Origin: Pyrrhoderma lamaoense
Taxonomy: Eukaryota; Basidiomycota; Agaricomycetes; Hymenochaetales; Hymenochaetaceae
Assembly (NCBI GenBank): GCA_002794735.1
Contig: NBAZ01000001.1
Coordinates: 2,170,001 to 2,234,000, forward strand
DNA length: 64,000 nucleotides
Reading direction: 5' to 3'
Position 1 is the stretch's first letter, and every line of letters begins with the position of its first letter. Below, piece by piece: positions 1-11,547 of the stretch. The translations under genes were made by a program, and so were the position numbers. Below the pieces are notes generated by a model. That model had not been told where the DNA came from, ran no database searches, and saw nothing but the letters and a program-made list of their open reading frames with translations.

Positions 1-562
1 AAAGAAAACCCTTCGCTTCAAGCTCTTTGGTACGACGGATGGTATCCGGATAATGAGAGTTTCCACCATCGATGATGATGTCGCCTTGTTCAAGGTAGGG
101 GATAAGCTGGTTGATGAAATCATCGACAGCAGGACCAGCCTTGACTAAAAGGATAATTTTACGAGGTCTCTTCAGCTTTTTGCAGAGTTCCTCTACTGAA
201 AATGCACCAACAACTTTGGTGCCTGTTCAAAGGATATTTACAATAATATAGATCTTAGCTTCTATACTTGTAACAGGCGCATATAGAGAGGTACCTTTTG
301 CTTCGTTATCAAGGAAGTGCTGTACTTTGCTAGTGGTACGGTTATATGCAACGACGGTGAAGCCCTTGTCGTTCATATTGAGGATGAGGTTCTGACCCTA
401 TAGATATATGCGTCATTATCCGGGAATTGCGCGCGAAGTTTGAAAAGTATGGGAACTTGCCATGACGGCCAGACCAATGAGACCGATGTCGCCACTAGAA
501 ATACATGTCAGAAGAAGTAGCTGAAAATAGAACTAGTAAAATACATACACAGCTTCAGACAT
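1..562 (-). CDS. gnd1: 6-phosphogluconate dehydrogenase, decarboxylating (3' end beyond window)
   Basis: Cytosolic enzyme of the oxidative pentose phosphate pathway. It oxidises 6-phosphogluconate to ribulose 5-phosphate and CO2 and makes NADPH. Only the N-terminal NADP-binding domain is present, and the gene runs off the left edge. Exons on the minus strand read 549-562, 461-494, 295-397 and 1-222. The joined frame gives the dinucleotide-binding stretch IGLIGLAVMGQNLILNMN, then AYNRTTSKV, VKAGPAVDDFI and GGNSHYPDTIRR, all hallmark blocks of this family. The start ATG is at 562-560. Intron 2 (398-460) begins GCAAGT and ends CTATAG; no GT donor there keeps the frame, so it looks like a GC-AG intron. 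The divergent neighbour starts at 1174. Confidence 0.95.
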
Positions 563-1173
563 ATTTATTGTACGGAGAGATGGTGGTTAGAGGAAGAGTC
601 GAGAACGATGGAGAGCGATGAGATTGATAATATACGTGTGCTACGTCGGACATACGGCATTTCGCGGGTCCAAGTATCTCCCCGTCTTACTCAGTGATCA
701 GTGACGCGTCACAGGCCAATCCCGTCGATTACCCACGGAGACCGTGACCGTGTAAACGAAAGTGGGAAAAGTGCGTATAATTTTACTGCTCATTGCCAGG
801 GTGACCCAGCGGCGACCACACGCTCTATGGATCTTGTCTCAGCCTTCTGGATTAGTGTTATATACTACTGCAGCACCTGCAGCAGCGCTGATTGATATGG
901 ATGCTTTGCACCGCCTACTGACATTATCATCTGTGATAATGATGATTATGATATGAATAAATATTTGAATTTTATATTAAAAAGTGAACATTGGAACCCA
1001 CGCGACCGCCATGACGTTTGCGGCTTGCAGCCACAATCCTCACTCCACGCACGCAAGACAAAATTGTATCGGTGGTCTCACCTTGGTCCCTGTTCTGTCT
1101 TCTCTATGTTCTGACTAGCCACTTCAGATCTCTTCTCTCTTTCTCTCTCTTTTTTCTCTCTATTCTTGAAGTC
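563..1173. promoter_or_regulatory. Divergent intergenic region, gnd1 / membrane protein
   Basis: This 611-bp spacer lies between two start codons pointing away from each other, so it should hold both promoters. The part before 1174 is very CT-rich (about 1085-1170), a common feature of fungal 5' regions. A perfect 8-bp stem with a TCTG loop sits at 922-941. No gene is supported; the short open frames here have no coding character. Confidence 0.5.
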
Positions 1174-3074
1174 ATGTATCTCTCTGTGCTCAAGTGTCTG
1201 GTACTCTTGATCTGCCCCTGTTTGGTCCTCGCTTTCTCCTTTTCGTTCTCGGCCCCAACATCTTGCGATAACCTCACTATCTCCTGGTCAGGTAGCTCTA
1301 TTCTCGTGCTCCCTTCCCTACACGTTCACTTATTTTTTGTTCCCTTTATAAAGGCGGTAACGGCCCGTTTGAGTTGCTTATCACCCCAGTCAGACTCCCC
1401 TTTTCCTCTTTCTTATTCACAGGCTCCCGCTGATCTCTTCTTGAATCACCTCCAGTTCTTTCATGTACCACAGAATATATCGATTCCAGATTCCGCACAC
1501 GATGATTCAACAAATAGTGGTTCCTTCTCGCTCCAACTCCAAATCCCACCAGGACAGAGATTCCTCCTCACAATGTCCGATTCTCAGGGATTCGAGTCTG
1601 GTGGCACTTCAGATATCTTGACTGTTGGCTCAAGTATCTCGGGTGATAATTGCAACCTCACAGAGCCTGCTCCGGATTTCACTTTCCAAGCCAATTCGGC
1701 ATTGCAACAGTGCCGGTGACTTTATTCACACATAATCGTCCTCTCCCAGTAAATTAATTATTAATTATTTCCAGGACGTTTACATTTAGCGATTACTATA
1801 ATGCAGCTCAGCCTGTTAGAATCTTGGTATGACACGCTCTCTCAACTTGGAATTTGGCGCGTATTTCGTTTATTGAACGAGCTTCACAGGGATTGATACC
1901 ACTCGGTCGCCATTTCGAGCTAGATCCACCTATATCCTCGTCTGATTCATTTGATTGGACCGCTAATGTTCTTGATGGGACTTCTATTACCTTCATCATG
2001 ACAGATTCAGAGGGCCGGAAAGGCGGAAGTTCAGATCTAAGGGTATGGCTTGTCAGATTTTCTTTTAATCCAAATTGATTCTAACTTAAAATTGTTTAAT
2101 TCATAGACTGTGGGGATAAGTGACGATTCATCTTGCATTGATTCTTCGTCACCAAGTTCTACTGGTAATACTTCCGCACACTTGCCAGTTTTAACTAAAC
2201 TCATATAGTCTTACCTTCTTTTTTGACGTATATTGAAGCTTCTTCCACTCAAACCGGAGCTGCTACCGGTGCGACAGAAACTGTACAGGTTAATAACGGG
2301 AGTAAAAGCACTGGTGCGATTGTCGGTGGGGTGGTCGGTGGAATGGCGTCACTCTCCCTGGCCTTCTTGTTATGTTTCTGCTGTCTTCGAAGACGACAAA
2401 CACGCAGTGGAGATGGTACCTCTGTTCAACATTCAACGTCAATGATTGGAATTAGTGACAAAACAAATGGTTCTTCACGTTACTCCCGTATTCGTAGTGC
2501 TCTATTTCCGTCAACCATGAGGATTCGTGCAAATCCTTCCTTTGATCTTCTACCGTCCTCACGACCTGCAGCATCACGCCAAGGCTCCTACCCTCACCCA
2601 GGTGACCTTATCCCAAATCCTTACATCCTCCCGTCAGAAGTAGCTGCAGTGGATGGGCATTCTCTCACACGGCCTTCAAGCATCTATCTCAGTGACTACC
2701 AACAATCTCGTCAATCTACTTCTGCTCCCCTTCCAACTATCAAGTATCCTCATCCTACATCTCCTCTGCCATTCACCAACTATCCGCAATCACCAACCAC
2801 TGTCACGACCAGGAACGGACACTCATTCTCACAGAGTTTTTCAGACACTCCGATATTCTCGAATCCTCATTCTCCAACTTCCCCACGTTCTCAAACTCGA
2901 TCTCACTCCCAGTCTCGTCCCGTACGACTCGTTCTCCATACAGACCTGGAAGATAGAAACTCACTGGAAGATGACAGGTCTTCTGTAGTTGAGCTTCCAC
3001 CTGAATATTCCGATCGGAGACCACCGGCTGCTAGGATAGAAGAAGGGAAGCACGTTCAGCCTAATGGGACTTGA
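1174..3074 (+). CDS. Single-pass membrane protein with serine-rich cytoplasmic tail
   Basis: Predicted secreted or cell-surface protein of about 513 residues. Exons: 1174-1291, 1354-1388, 1456-1715, 1775-1826, 1890-2042, 2107-2164, 2209-3074; all phases agree. It opens with a hydrophobic signal peptide (MYLSVLKCLVLLICPCLV), followed by an extracellular domain with paired cysteines and the blocks CDNLTISWSG, FELLITP and LLTMSDSQGFESGGTSD. A transmembrane segment of about 24 residues starting at GAIVGGVVGGMASLSLAFLL is followed by a basic RRRQTR stop-transfer. The tail is long and rich in Ser, Pro and Thr. This is the layout of a fungal SKG6/Mid2-like surface protein, and I recall similar proteins in mushroom genomes, but no function is established. 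The first two intron choices were made because they restore the FELLITP block. Confidence 0.75.
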
Positions 3075-3724
3075 ATATCGTCATCAACGAAGGGCTCCCT
3101 CTGCTTTCCATTTATGATCTTTTTATTCGGTTTTGTTATTGGGGTTTTTTTTAACCTTGTAATTATATATACTTACACGCGCATATACTCATACACGAGA
3201 ACGATACTCTTATTTTGTTCGTCTTGTGTTTTTCTTCTGCACTTCATAGAACCATTTCATGAACTTCTCCTCTTTTGATACATTGTCGTCTGTATTTTGT
3301 GGCTTATTTTGTGTGTTAACTTTGTTGTACTACTTTCTAACAACGGGTGACATGTAATCCTACATGTCCTATGGAAGTACGATTTACTGATTTATATATG
3401 CTGGGGCAATAAGACGGAAATCATATGGAAGCGTTACTGACACGTAGATAGAAGTACAATGGGTTTCTGAGAGGGAAAACAAGGGGTTATCCAGGCATTA
3501 GTTAGATGTCCAACGGCAAGAAAGGAGCATATATATAAGAGGATGAAAAGAGTAAAAAAGAAAAGAAGAAGCGACAGCATGCAACAGACAGAAAGTCCGG
3601 CACTGAAAAGCAGACAAACGGTGGAACATAAAGAGAAGCAAGAAAAAGGAGGCATCTAGATGTGGTGCACGCGAGTTCATGCACTTGAATACGCTGGACA
3701 GAAAACATGTCCGAGAAGGTGTAT
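3075..3724. other. Convergent 3' intergenic region
   Basis: This 650-bp region lies between two genes that end toward each other. It is AT-rich with T-rich tracts just after 3074, as expected for a 3' untranslated region. Open frames on the minus strand (3434-3771) are low-complexity translations of purine-rich DNA and are not convincing genes. Confidence 0.4.
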
Positions 3725-4650
3725 TTAAGCAATCGTTTGTTTGCCAAATGCTTCGACCATGGCGTCTTCATCGCGCCTTCTGCGATGCCGTCTGCGCCGG
3801 TCTTCTTTGATTACTCGTTCTATTCTACGGCGCATCTTGGAATGCATTTTAGGATCCGACATGGCCTGTCTACTCCGATAACAAGCAAGTTCAATGCTTG
3901 CTAGTAATCTTAAAGTCTCGGAATTGTTCATAGTCTGCGAGTTGATTAAGCATAAAGGGAGATGTTAGTTAGAGTAGAGACGCAAAGTGAAAAAAGGGGT
4001 AGGTATAGACAGAATAATGACGTACATTTAGTGACCACGAAACGACGGTTGGACCCTCGACACATGATATGACAACAAAATTGCCTCTTTTTTCAGCCTG
4101 TAAGTCTGACGTCTATATTGATGTGATGTATAAGACACATATATACACTGAGTAAAGGATGAGAAAGGGTTCTTACTTCTGAGAACGTGACCATGATTTT
4201 GCCCGTTGCCGCCGAGCGAACGACTATAAAAGCAATTCATTCAACTTGTGACAAACATAATGACACCTAAGCGAGTGTACTTACCAACACGAGAGGTATG
4301 TCCAATAAATTCTTGTGTTACAAAAGCTCTCCCGAGATATGACCAGGAATCTTTTCCCGACCTACGAATATGAACTTTGACACAAAGCTCTCGAATAGGA
4401 TCTTTCTGTGGCGGAGCTAAGGAGTTTTTTCGTCAATGTTCTTCGCCCCCATTCGGCATTTGACTAATGATTACATACCAGAGAAATCGGGAATATTGGT
4501 TGCGGGTTCGAAGAGCCCGGTTGGAAATACGGTGGTCGGTGGGTCAGAGGGAATAGTATTCACTGTCTGTTCAGATGGACCTGCTTCCTGAGTTATAGAC
4601 ATGGTGTCGGCCGACACAAAGCTAGGATCGATTTCCATATCACCATACAT
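3725..4650 (-). CDS. Unrecognised conserved-looking protein, 210 residues
   Basis: Five exons read in frame: 4479-4650, 4285-4416, 4177-4223, 4026-4097, 3725-3934. Every junction has GT-AG ends and matching phase, which is the main evidence for a real gene. The N-terminal 60 residues are acidic and low in complexity. A central part (VKVHIRRSGKDSWSYLGRAF, then RVVVRSAATGKIMVTFSE and GNFVVISCVEGPTVVSWSLN) alternates like a beta-rich PH or Ran-binding fold, but this is only an impression. The C-terminus is strongly basic (RRRIERVIKEDRRRRHRRRR), suggesting nucleic-acid or nuclear contact. I do not recognise the family. It lies 270 bp downstream of TAF5 on the same strand. Confidence 0.7.
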
Positions 4651-4920
4651 GATGAAAACTCAGAGAAGTAGACAACAAAGCGTGTTTAAAGAAGACAAGT
4701 GTCGTAAAGATTATTCTAAAAGTTGAAGAGATGATGCAAGTTCAAGAATGACCCGCTAATAACGCGAGTTACTCCTAAATCACGCGTCTGTCACGGCACA
4801 TGAGTGTTTCATTTTCATTCATTGATCATTTAGGGTAGAAGGAATACAATGCAAAACAATCAAGTATAAAATTGGTAACAATACAGGGACAAAGTATTAG
4901 ATATATACATATTTTTATCA

Positions 4921-7774
4921 CTATCGTTGTTCTTGTGGTATAAACGGTCCAGATACGAGACACAGATTACGGGGAGTAAATTGTACATTAATGATAGGTG
5001 TCCGTTTTGTTGGGAATGTGGCGAGAAGGTCGGAGCTGTATGATTGTCATCAGAAAAGATAAGATTACACTTTTTCATGACACTCACGTTGTACCATTAT
5101 CTTCTTCAGAGTGATCTTTTGTAATCGATGATCCATTGATACCATTAACTACGCCATTTTCTCGATTTCCCGATCGATTTGCTGGTCCTCCAGAGCTCTT
5201 CACATCCCAACATCTGACAGTCCAATCAGCGCTCCCTGAAACGAGAAGAGAGGATTCAGCACTAAAGGCTATGGAGTAGATAGATGCGGTGTGTCCCGTC
5301 ATCTTCTTGATACGACGGCCCGAGCCAAGATCCCAGAGATTTATAGCTAGATCTTCTCCAGCACTTGCTAAGTACCTTCCGTCAGGGCTCATTGCTAAGG
5401 CTGTCACTGGCCCTTGGTGCCCTATGAAGACTCGTACAGCCGATCCCTTTTGTACATCCCAAAGGCGGCAAGACCAATCACTAGATCCAGTAGCGAGATA
5501 TAATGAATTCGGATGAAATTTAACACACTAAAGAAGAAGACAGATTAGTATACATTCATATTTTCACATTTCTAGTACCGAGATGCTACTTACATCAACA
5601 TCACTCAGATGTCCGGCATAGATGCGCAGTGCGGAAACCCGATCCGCTGACCACAGTCTAGCGGTCTTATCACGACTTCCAGTCGCAAAGTAAATACCAA
5701 GTGGGCTCCACTGGACGTCCCAAACCGGATTTTGATGTCCCCGATAAGCAACAAGGTTACTCATCGTTTCCATAGACCATAAGCGGACGGTACTATCAGC
5801 AGAAGAAGATAGCAAGTACTGTGGAGGTGAAGCAGAACCTCCTATTGGATCGAAGGAGAGTGAATAAACGGGCCCACTATGGCCTATTAGCTTACGAGTT
5901 GTCTTAGCATCTTTCTCTCGAGCCTTCTTCAGCGATGAAGCTAGAGGTATAAAAAATGTCATTGGCGAACGAGTAATAGTATAATGAAGATATCTCACAA
6001 TCGCGTATGGCATTGGCGTCGAAATCACTGCGCATACCTCTCAGTTTTTCACCTTTAAGGCTCCAGAGTTGGATGTAGCTCTCCGAGAAGCCAACTGCCA
6101 TTAGTGATGAGTCTTGGGAAAATGTTGAGCAAGGCGCACTACAGTAATTCATAATTTTTAGTAAAGAATATAACATATCGATTTAAGGCTGTGAGCTTAA
6201 AACCTACCCATCGCCAACATCATATAATGTATATGCACAAATACTAGGTAACGCTTTTATTTTCGTACCAGGTCCATGGGTACTACTATCCTTATCTGAA
6301 CCCAGGGCTGATGGGTCTAGTCTCATCCTTTTCCGAGCATCTCTTACGCGTTCAACCTCTCTCTTGATGTCTACAGTTTTGAAAGTAGTGGGGAGGGGCA
6401 GCATGTCAGATGCCTGGGGGGCGACTAAGTCCTTAGGGGCACTGGGTCGAAGTAGCTGAGTTTCTTCCACAGTAAGCGTTCCGGTTGTAGATTGCTCCTT
6501 GAGTATCCTTTCAGTCTCATTTTGTAGATTTTCATCAGGGGGAATAGGCCCTAATTTCAATCCTCCCTTAGATGCATTGAAAGTAACAGCATCATTAGCT
6601 TTTTTATTCGCAGTTGAGGAGCTAGAAGGAGGAGGAACTAATGATGATAACAATCCGGTTGATTCCTCCCAAGAATGAGGTGAGACTAAAGCCGTGTTCG
6701 TTGAAGTCACTGTTTGTTTTAGATGATCAGAGACAGAAGGAAGTATTGATCAAGAAACAGATAAAGTCTATCTACCATCAAATCGTAGATGGTTGTTCAC
6801 CACCCTCATTACAGCGGCTCTACCGCGTTTCCCCTTGTCACCAGAGAAGCCCTCACCAACACCAGCACCTTCCCCACCAATGCCTTCCGTTAACCAGCCG
6901 ACTAACAGGTTAAATCCGGATCGACTCATCCTCAAAACATACTTCTCGTTTCGATACCTACGAGAGATTGTATCTTGCTGAACATGTGATGGTAGTAGTA
7001 GGGTTGAAAGGTGATGTAGAGTTACATTATGGACGGGGGCGAGAGAAGGAGAGAACGTCTGGAAGAATTTTTGACCTTCGAGTTTCGTTAGGAGAGTAGA
7101 TACTGTATCAAAATAAAGCTATCACGCACCTGCATCCCGGAATCCATGTTGTATAAGATCGAGATAAAAGTGAGTAAAAATAGGGAATAGAATCGGTCTG
7201 AATTCGGGCTATGACACAATAAGTAAAATCAATATAAAGGCCTTAGCATTTAGATACATACCTTGTACATATCCAAGGAACCTTCAACCCATGTTTCTAG
7301 GTCGCGAAAACCCTCGTGTTTATCAGTTGGGTCTAGTGAGAGAATCTCATCTGCACCTCCGGGGTTGATGGTTTCTATCAGGCTTGTAACGCTTGGCGTT
7401 GTTAAGCCGCTGCTATTCAAGCTTTGCATCGAAATTTTGGGATCGGACAGTGCATTTTCTCCTGGTTTGTCCTTCTTTTGCCAAAATGGGACAAGATGCT
7501 TCCGTAACTCAGCTTCCGATACTACACTCTGTGGTGGTTCAGGTTCGGCGTTCTCGGCGTTACCATCGTCTTCCGCAGGGGGACTAGGCAGACCGAGAGC
7601 GTCCCGTAGTGCCCTTTCTGCTCCAGAATGACCTCTTTGACGTAAATAGTCAAGGACCATCTGGTCGACGTTCGTGGATGTACCATTAGGAGCGGTTGTA
7701 GTTTCTTGTGTTGCAGGATTTGGTGAAGGTGAACTAGAGGGAGGATTCGACGGTGCTGGTGTCGTAGCCGACAT
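4921..7774 (-). CDS. taf5: TFIID subunit TAF5 (LisH, NTD2, WD40)
   Basis: Scaffold subunit of TFIID (and of SAGA in many fungi) used in RNA polymerase II initiation. Eight exons: 7262-7774, 7130-7208, 6776-7075, 6208-6709, 5999-6138, 5594-5940, 5088-5527, 4921-5035; about 811 residues. Order: low-complexity N-terminus; LisH (MVLDYLRQRGHSGAERALRD, about residue 36); NTD2 starting FRDLETWVEGSLDMYKPEF and including FPIFTHFYLDLI and RDAGQKFFQTFSP; a linker; then WD40 repeats (ICAYTLYDVGDG, LIGHSGPVYSLSFDP, YRGHQNPVWDVQWSP, GHQGPVTALAMSPDGRYLAS). It ends LVSGPFIPQEQR. I chose the ATG at 7774; an in-frame upstream ATG at 7876 is possible. The second intron could end at 7103, but extending it to 7076 gives a normal length and the conserved AGQKFF. 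Confidence 0.95.
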
Positions 7775-8005
7775 AATCAGGCCTGTTTGGTCAGGACAAT
7801 CACCTTGCACGGCAAGACTTGGGTGAGAGAAGGCGTTGTAGGTTTTGATGCACCGTGGACTAGCTTTGAGTGACAATGAGTTTTGAAGACGCGTCTTGTC
7901 ACGTTCACTTGATTACAAAATCACTGAAGATGCATGTGCTTATTGCAGACGTTGTGACGAGTTGTAATGCTAACTGGTAGTAACTTACTTAGTAAGTTAG
8001 TTATA
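7775..8005. promoter_or_regulatory. TAF5 upstream region next to the inverted-repeat element
   Basis: About 230 bp between the TAF5 start and a mobile-element-like insertion. A perfect 9-bp inverted repeat (TAACTTACT, one base, AGTAAGTTA) lies at 7981-7999, directly beside the insertion point. Confidence 0.4.
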
Positions 8006-8628
8006 AGGTACTCGCACGATAAACTCAACGCGCTACTTTGTCACACTTTCCACCCAAAAAATATTTTTACTTCCTAAATTCTACACAACAAATTATAATA
8101 ATTTTAAGCAGATGAAAAGTAAATAAAGTAGGTAATCTATGAAATGGTCTACGTAAATTTAGAAATTACAAATTTTAAATGACTTATAAGGAAAAACATT
8201 TTTTCTCGAATATTGTTTTTAAATGCATTTTTATATGTTTTGGCATATTTTTTAAATTTTCAAATTTTTTGTCACATATTTTTGCGCGTTTAGGGCCGGT
8301 TTTGGATTAGCCGATGCAAATAAACTTCCATATTTAGATAATATATTATGTAATTAATATTATGTAACAGTACTAACAAGCTGCGCCTAAAAATAGTTCA
8401 AACCTGTTAGAATTATCAAGACTTTATTATTACTTGTTACTTTATATAGATATATAAAATACGTTATTTAACTTTTCCATAACTTTAAATCAATATTCTC
8501 CAAGTAAAGCCATATAAGGATTATTGAAAAAAAAACTTTTTTTCTGAGAATTTTGCGCCGTGACATAACGCGTTACACGTGACGTTACAGTGATGTGACA
8601 GCGTGTTGAGTTTATCGTGCAAGTACCT
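8006..8628. mobile_element. MITE-like non-autonomous element with 29-bp terminal inverted repeats
   Basis: The ends at 8006-8034 and 8600-8628 are 29-bp inverted copies of AGGTACTYGCACGATAAACT continuing CAACRCGCT, with two mismatches, both transitions. A TA dinucleotide flanks both ends (8004-8005 and 8629-8630) and may be the target duplication, as in Tc1/mariner-type insertions. The 623-bp interior is strongly AT-rich and has no open frame of any size, so it would depend on a transposase elsewhere. It sits about 230 bp upstream of TAF5 and about 290 bp beyond the end of noxA. Confidence 0.75.
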
Positions 8629-8921
8629 TACTAGAGATGCGATCCAACAACCCCAGCTAACACTTGCGCTTATATATTTCAATTACTGACACATTTTTAT
8701 GGACAACATAGATCTAAGGTCTCAAAACTCCGAAATAAATAGTGACAATAATTGTTAGCATCTAGCTAATACAAAACAAAACATAAAAGAGCAATCCGGT
8801 ATAAGCATTTGCGGGCAAGAAAGGTATGAAGATGAGCCACTTTCAGATTATTGGGAAAGGGGATGGGATGGTCAAGAAATAAAGACAATAATCAGCCAAT
8901 CAAACACGAAGTCATCATCAC

Positions 8922-10936
8922 TCAGAAGTGCTCCTTTGCAAATGTGAAGTCAACAGTACCACAGCGAGTAGCCAGTGCAGCATCTCGGACGGCATTACCA
9001 AGGACACTCGGCTAAACGAAGATCAGTCTCAATCACTCATGGCACATCATGGGAGTACTTACACCACAGAAATAGGTACCAACTGTCGTCTTTAGTTGGG
9101 CCTTACTACCCGGGAGGTATTGGCCGGTCTCAATAGCGGACCTGATTCTTGAGTAGATTGTTTTCCAGTCGGGGCGCCCAAACATGGTACGTGTACGCAG
9201 CAGGGTCAGAGGATCATACTCAGCCCCAGCGTCGTTGATAGCAATATTCCAAAGCATGTCTTCTCCGATCTTTTGTGTCAGATATATGTTGATACGCAAA
9301 AAGTTAGCTAAGGCAGCAATATGATTAGCGTATAATTTAAACAAGCGCGGATCGAACGAAGGAGCTTACGATCCATTTGTGCTTCCTCAACTTCTTGCAA
9401 GAGTGTCTGGAACCAACCAAAGGATGGAGCGTCACGGCAAACCCAGAAAAATTCAACACGAGTAAGGGCACCGAGATTCCCACGTTTTTGTCTGTACCAA
9501 ATGTGCTTCAAGATAGAAGCAAAAGGTGTGACACCAATACCTGCACCAACAAGAACCGCAACTTCTACATTGAAGACGTCCTCAGCGGGAGCGCCGTAAG
9601 GTCCATCGATACGAACAGATGGAAGGGCTCGTCCCATGGAGGTTGGATCAATTTCAAGATAATCTCCTCGGTCACCATCACTTTTCTCATCTTTGTCTTG
9701 TCCCTTCATAGCCTTTTGCGTCAGCTCAGCAACGACAGAAGGTCCGGCACCGAACAGATCCCCAAGGGAACGAGTCCAATCACCGACTTGACGAATATGT
9801 ACCGAGACATAGCTATCCTCAGGAGCGGAAGTGATCGTAAACTATTAACAATTAGTTATATCAATAGTCCAATGAATATGATGTATTATAACTTACTGGA
9901 TGCCACTGGAAACTGGAAACCTCCGGAACCTGAATAAAAAGCCACTGTCCAGCTGTATACTTGAAACTGGGCTTAATGATACGCAGTTCCATGGCGCCGC
10001 TTGGGTGAACAATGACTTTAGAGAGCTGGGTTGAACGTCTTGCCCTGTATTCTCTCCACATACGTTCACCAAAGTAGATTATACCTGGCCAAATTGTGAA
10101 TCTCCAACTGAGGTAACCAAGACAATGCTCAGTCGAGTAGAAGGGGAAAGTTTTGATATAATCAGGTTCAGCGCTATCTCGTACGAAGCAGCCTGTAGCA
10201 TGGGTATACAACCCAAGCATAAAGAAAAACGCAAGATGATGCGTATACCAGAATGCTTCAAAGCATTGGTTTCTGATTTTGCGATGTGCAGTGGTATAAA
10301 TCAGAACCATGATTAGAAGCATAAAATGACCTGTTATTCCCCAGGCTAGAAACCGATAAGTACTAAGATATTGAATAAAAGCACCGGTAGACGGAAGTTT
10401 ACCTGATGGTAGTGGATATCTTGAGCGGTTTCCTTACGGATTTCTGTATAGAAGTGGTTATTAATAGAACCATCACTACTGATGCTATCACTTACGAGTC
10501 CGCTCAACATTGATGAAGTTCACATAATGGGCTGTTGTATGGACAACAGACCAGAAGAACATCTGATATGCAACTTGTCTGTGGAACCAGATATTTTCAT
10601 CGGCTGGGAAAGCCCATGTCAATTTGGGCCGAACAACTTTGATTATGTTCCGTAACATAGGAACAAGGATGAGACCTCCATCGAATGCGAGTACGAGACC
10701 AGCACCTCTGGAGATCCATACTGAGTACTTGAGAGTATTTAAACCAGCGAGCTTCGCGTTTGTGGCCTGTGCAAGTCAGGGTCGCATCGAAGTACATACT
10801 GAGATCACACAAAAGCAGAACTCACTTGACTATGCCATCCATATATGAAGAAGAAGAGGTGTAGACCATAAAAAATCACATTGAATGCTAGCCTTCTTGG
10901 GACCATAAACTCCCTCTGGAACCAGCTGTGGCTCAT
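8922..10936 (-). CDS. noxA: NADPH oxidase NoxA (one apparent frameshift)
   Basis: Membrane flavocytochrome that moves electrons from NADPH through FAD and two hemes to oxygen, making superoxide; in fungi it controls hyphal growth and fruiting. Exons: 10826-10936, 10496-10766, 10403-10443, 9897-10345, 9370-9841, 9063-9307, 8922-9011; about 559 residues. Visible: heme-helix histidines in WFHRQVA, VHTTAHYVNF and YTHHLAFFF; FAD site HPFTITSAPED; NADPH sites GPYGAP, GAGIGVTPFASILKHIW and FFWVCRD; terminal DFTFAKEHF. Overall it resembles NoxA, not NoxB. Between exons 3 and 4 the frame is off by one: one extra G in the run at 10339-10342 (CCCC on the plus strand) would give the conserved PGGITGH. 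Skipping part of exon 3 would also restore frame but loses conserved ETAQDIHY. Confidence 0.93.
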
Positions 10937-11547
10937 TTTCGTAATCAGATCTCACAGTCGCAGACTGTCAACAGAAAGCAAAAGAAATTAAAGAGAATAT
11001 TGAAGTTAGCAGAGTACTGTCGAGGACCCGCCAGACGACGAAGGAGTGAAGAAAAAAAAGAGAGGTAATAAAGGCAAGTAGAAGAAGGAAAGAGAAACGA
11101 GAGGACGAGGGCCGACCGGGATCAACGAGGGGCTATGGCCCACGCGTTGCTTTGTATCATTATAAGAATGGAGCGTGGTTACCAATGTCTGTATCACTGA
11201 CGGCGTTGTCAAGCGTGCACCGACCCACCCGTCTGGTAGACCTCATTATGGTCTTCTCTCCCGATCGTTCCCATACTTGTACCTTTTCTCTCTCGATTCA
11301 TCGACAGTGTCGGTTGATACAGGTAGTATACTTCTATATTTTTACACTTCTCTTGTACCTTCGCTACCTCTTACCATCGGGCGCGACCACGGTAATCACA
11401 CAGCGTATGTGAAACTTAGCTCATAATCATCAAATGTGGCATGCTTCTCTCACGAGATTTCATCAAGCATCATACAAGGGACATCTGAGTAATACAAGTA
11501 CACAGCCTAATGGCTTAGGGCTTTGATTATAAGTCTACAACTGTCAT
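10937..11547. other. noxA upstream region and mad2 downstream region
   Basis: About 610 bp between the noxA start and the mad2 stop, both on the minus strand. The part nearest noxA (10990-11100) is purine-rich on the plus strand, that is CT-rich upstream of noxA, fitting a 5' leader. I see no gene. Confidence 0.4.

Noticed and set aside
3434..3771. Minus-strand frames rich in Phe, Ser and Leu
   Set aside because: They are translations of a purine-rich strand in a 3' intergenic region and overlap each other in several frames.
7103..7129. A 27-nt intron in TAF5
   Set aside because: Using the next acceptor (ending 7076) gives a 54-nt intron with a CTAAC branch site and the conserved AGQKFFQTFSP.
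7263..7631. Plus-strand 122-codon open frame
   Set aside because: It lies wholly antisense to the first TAF5 exon and has no independent support.
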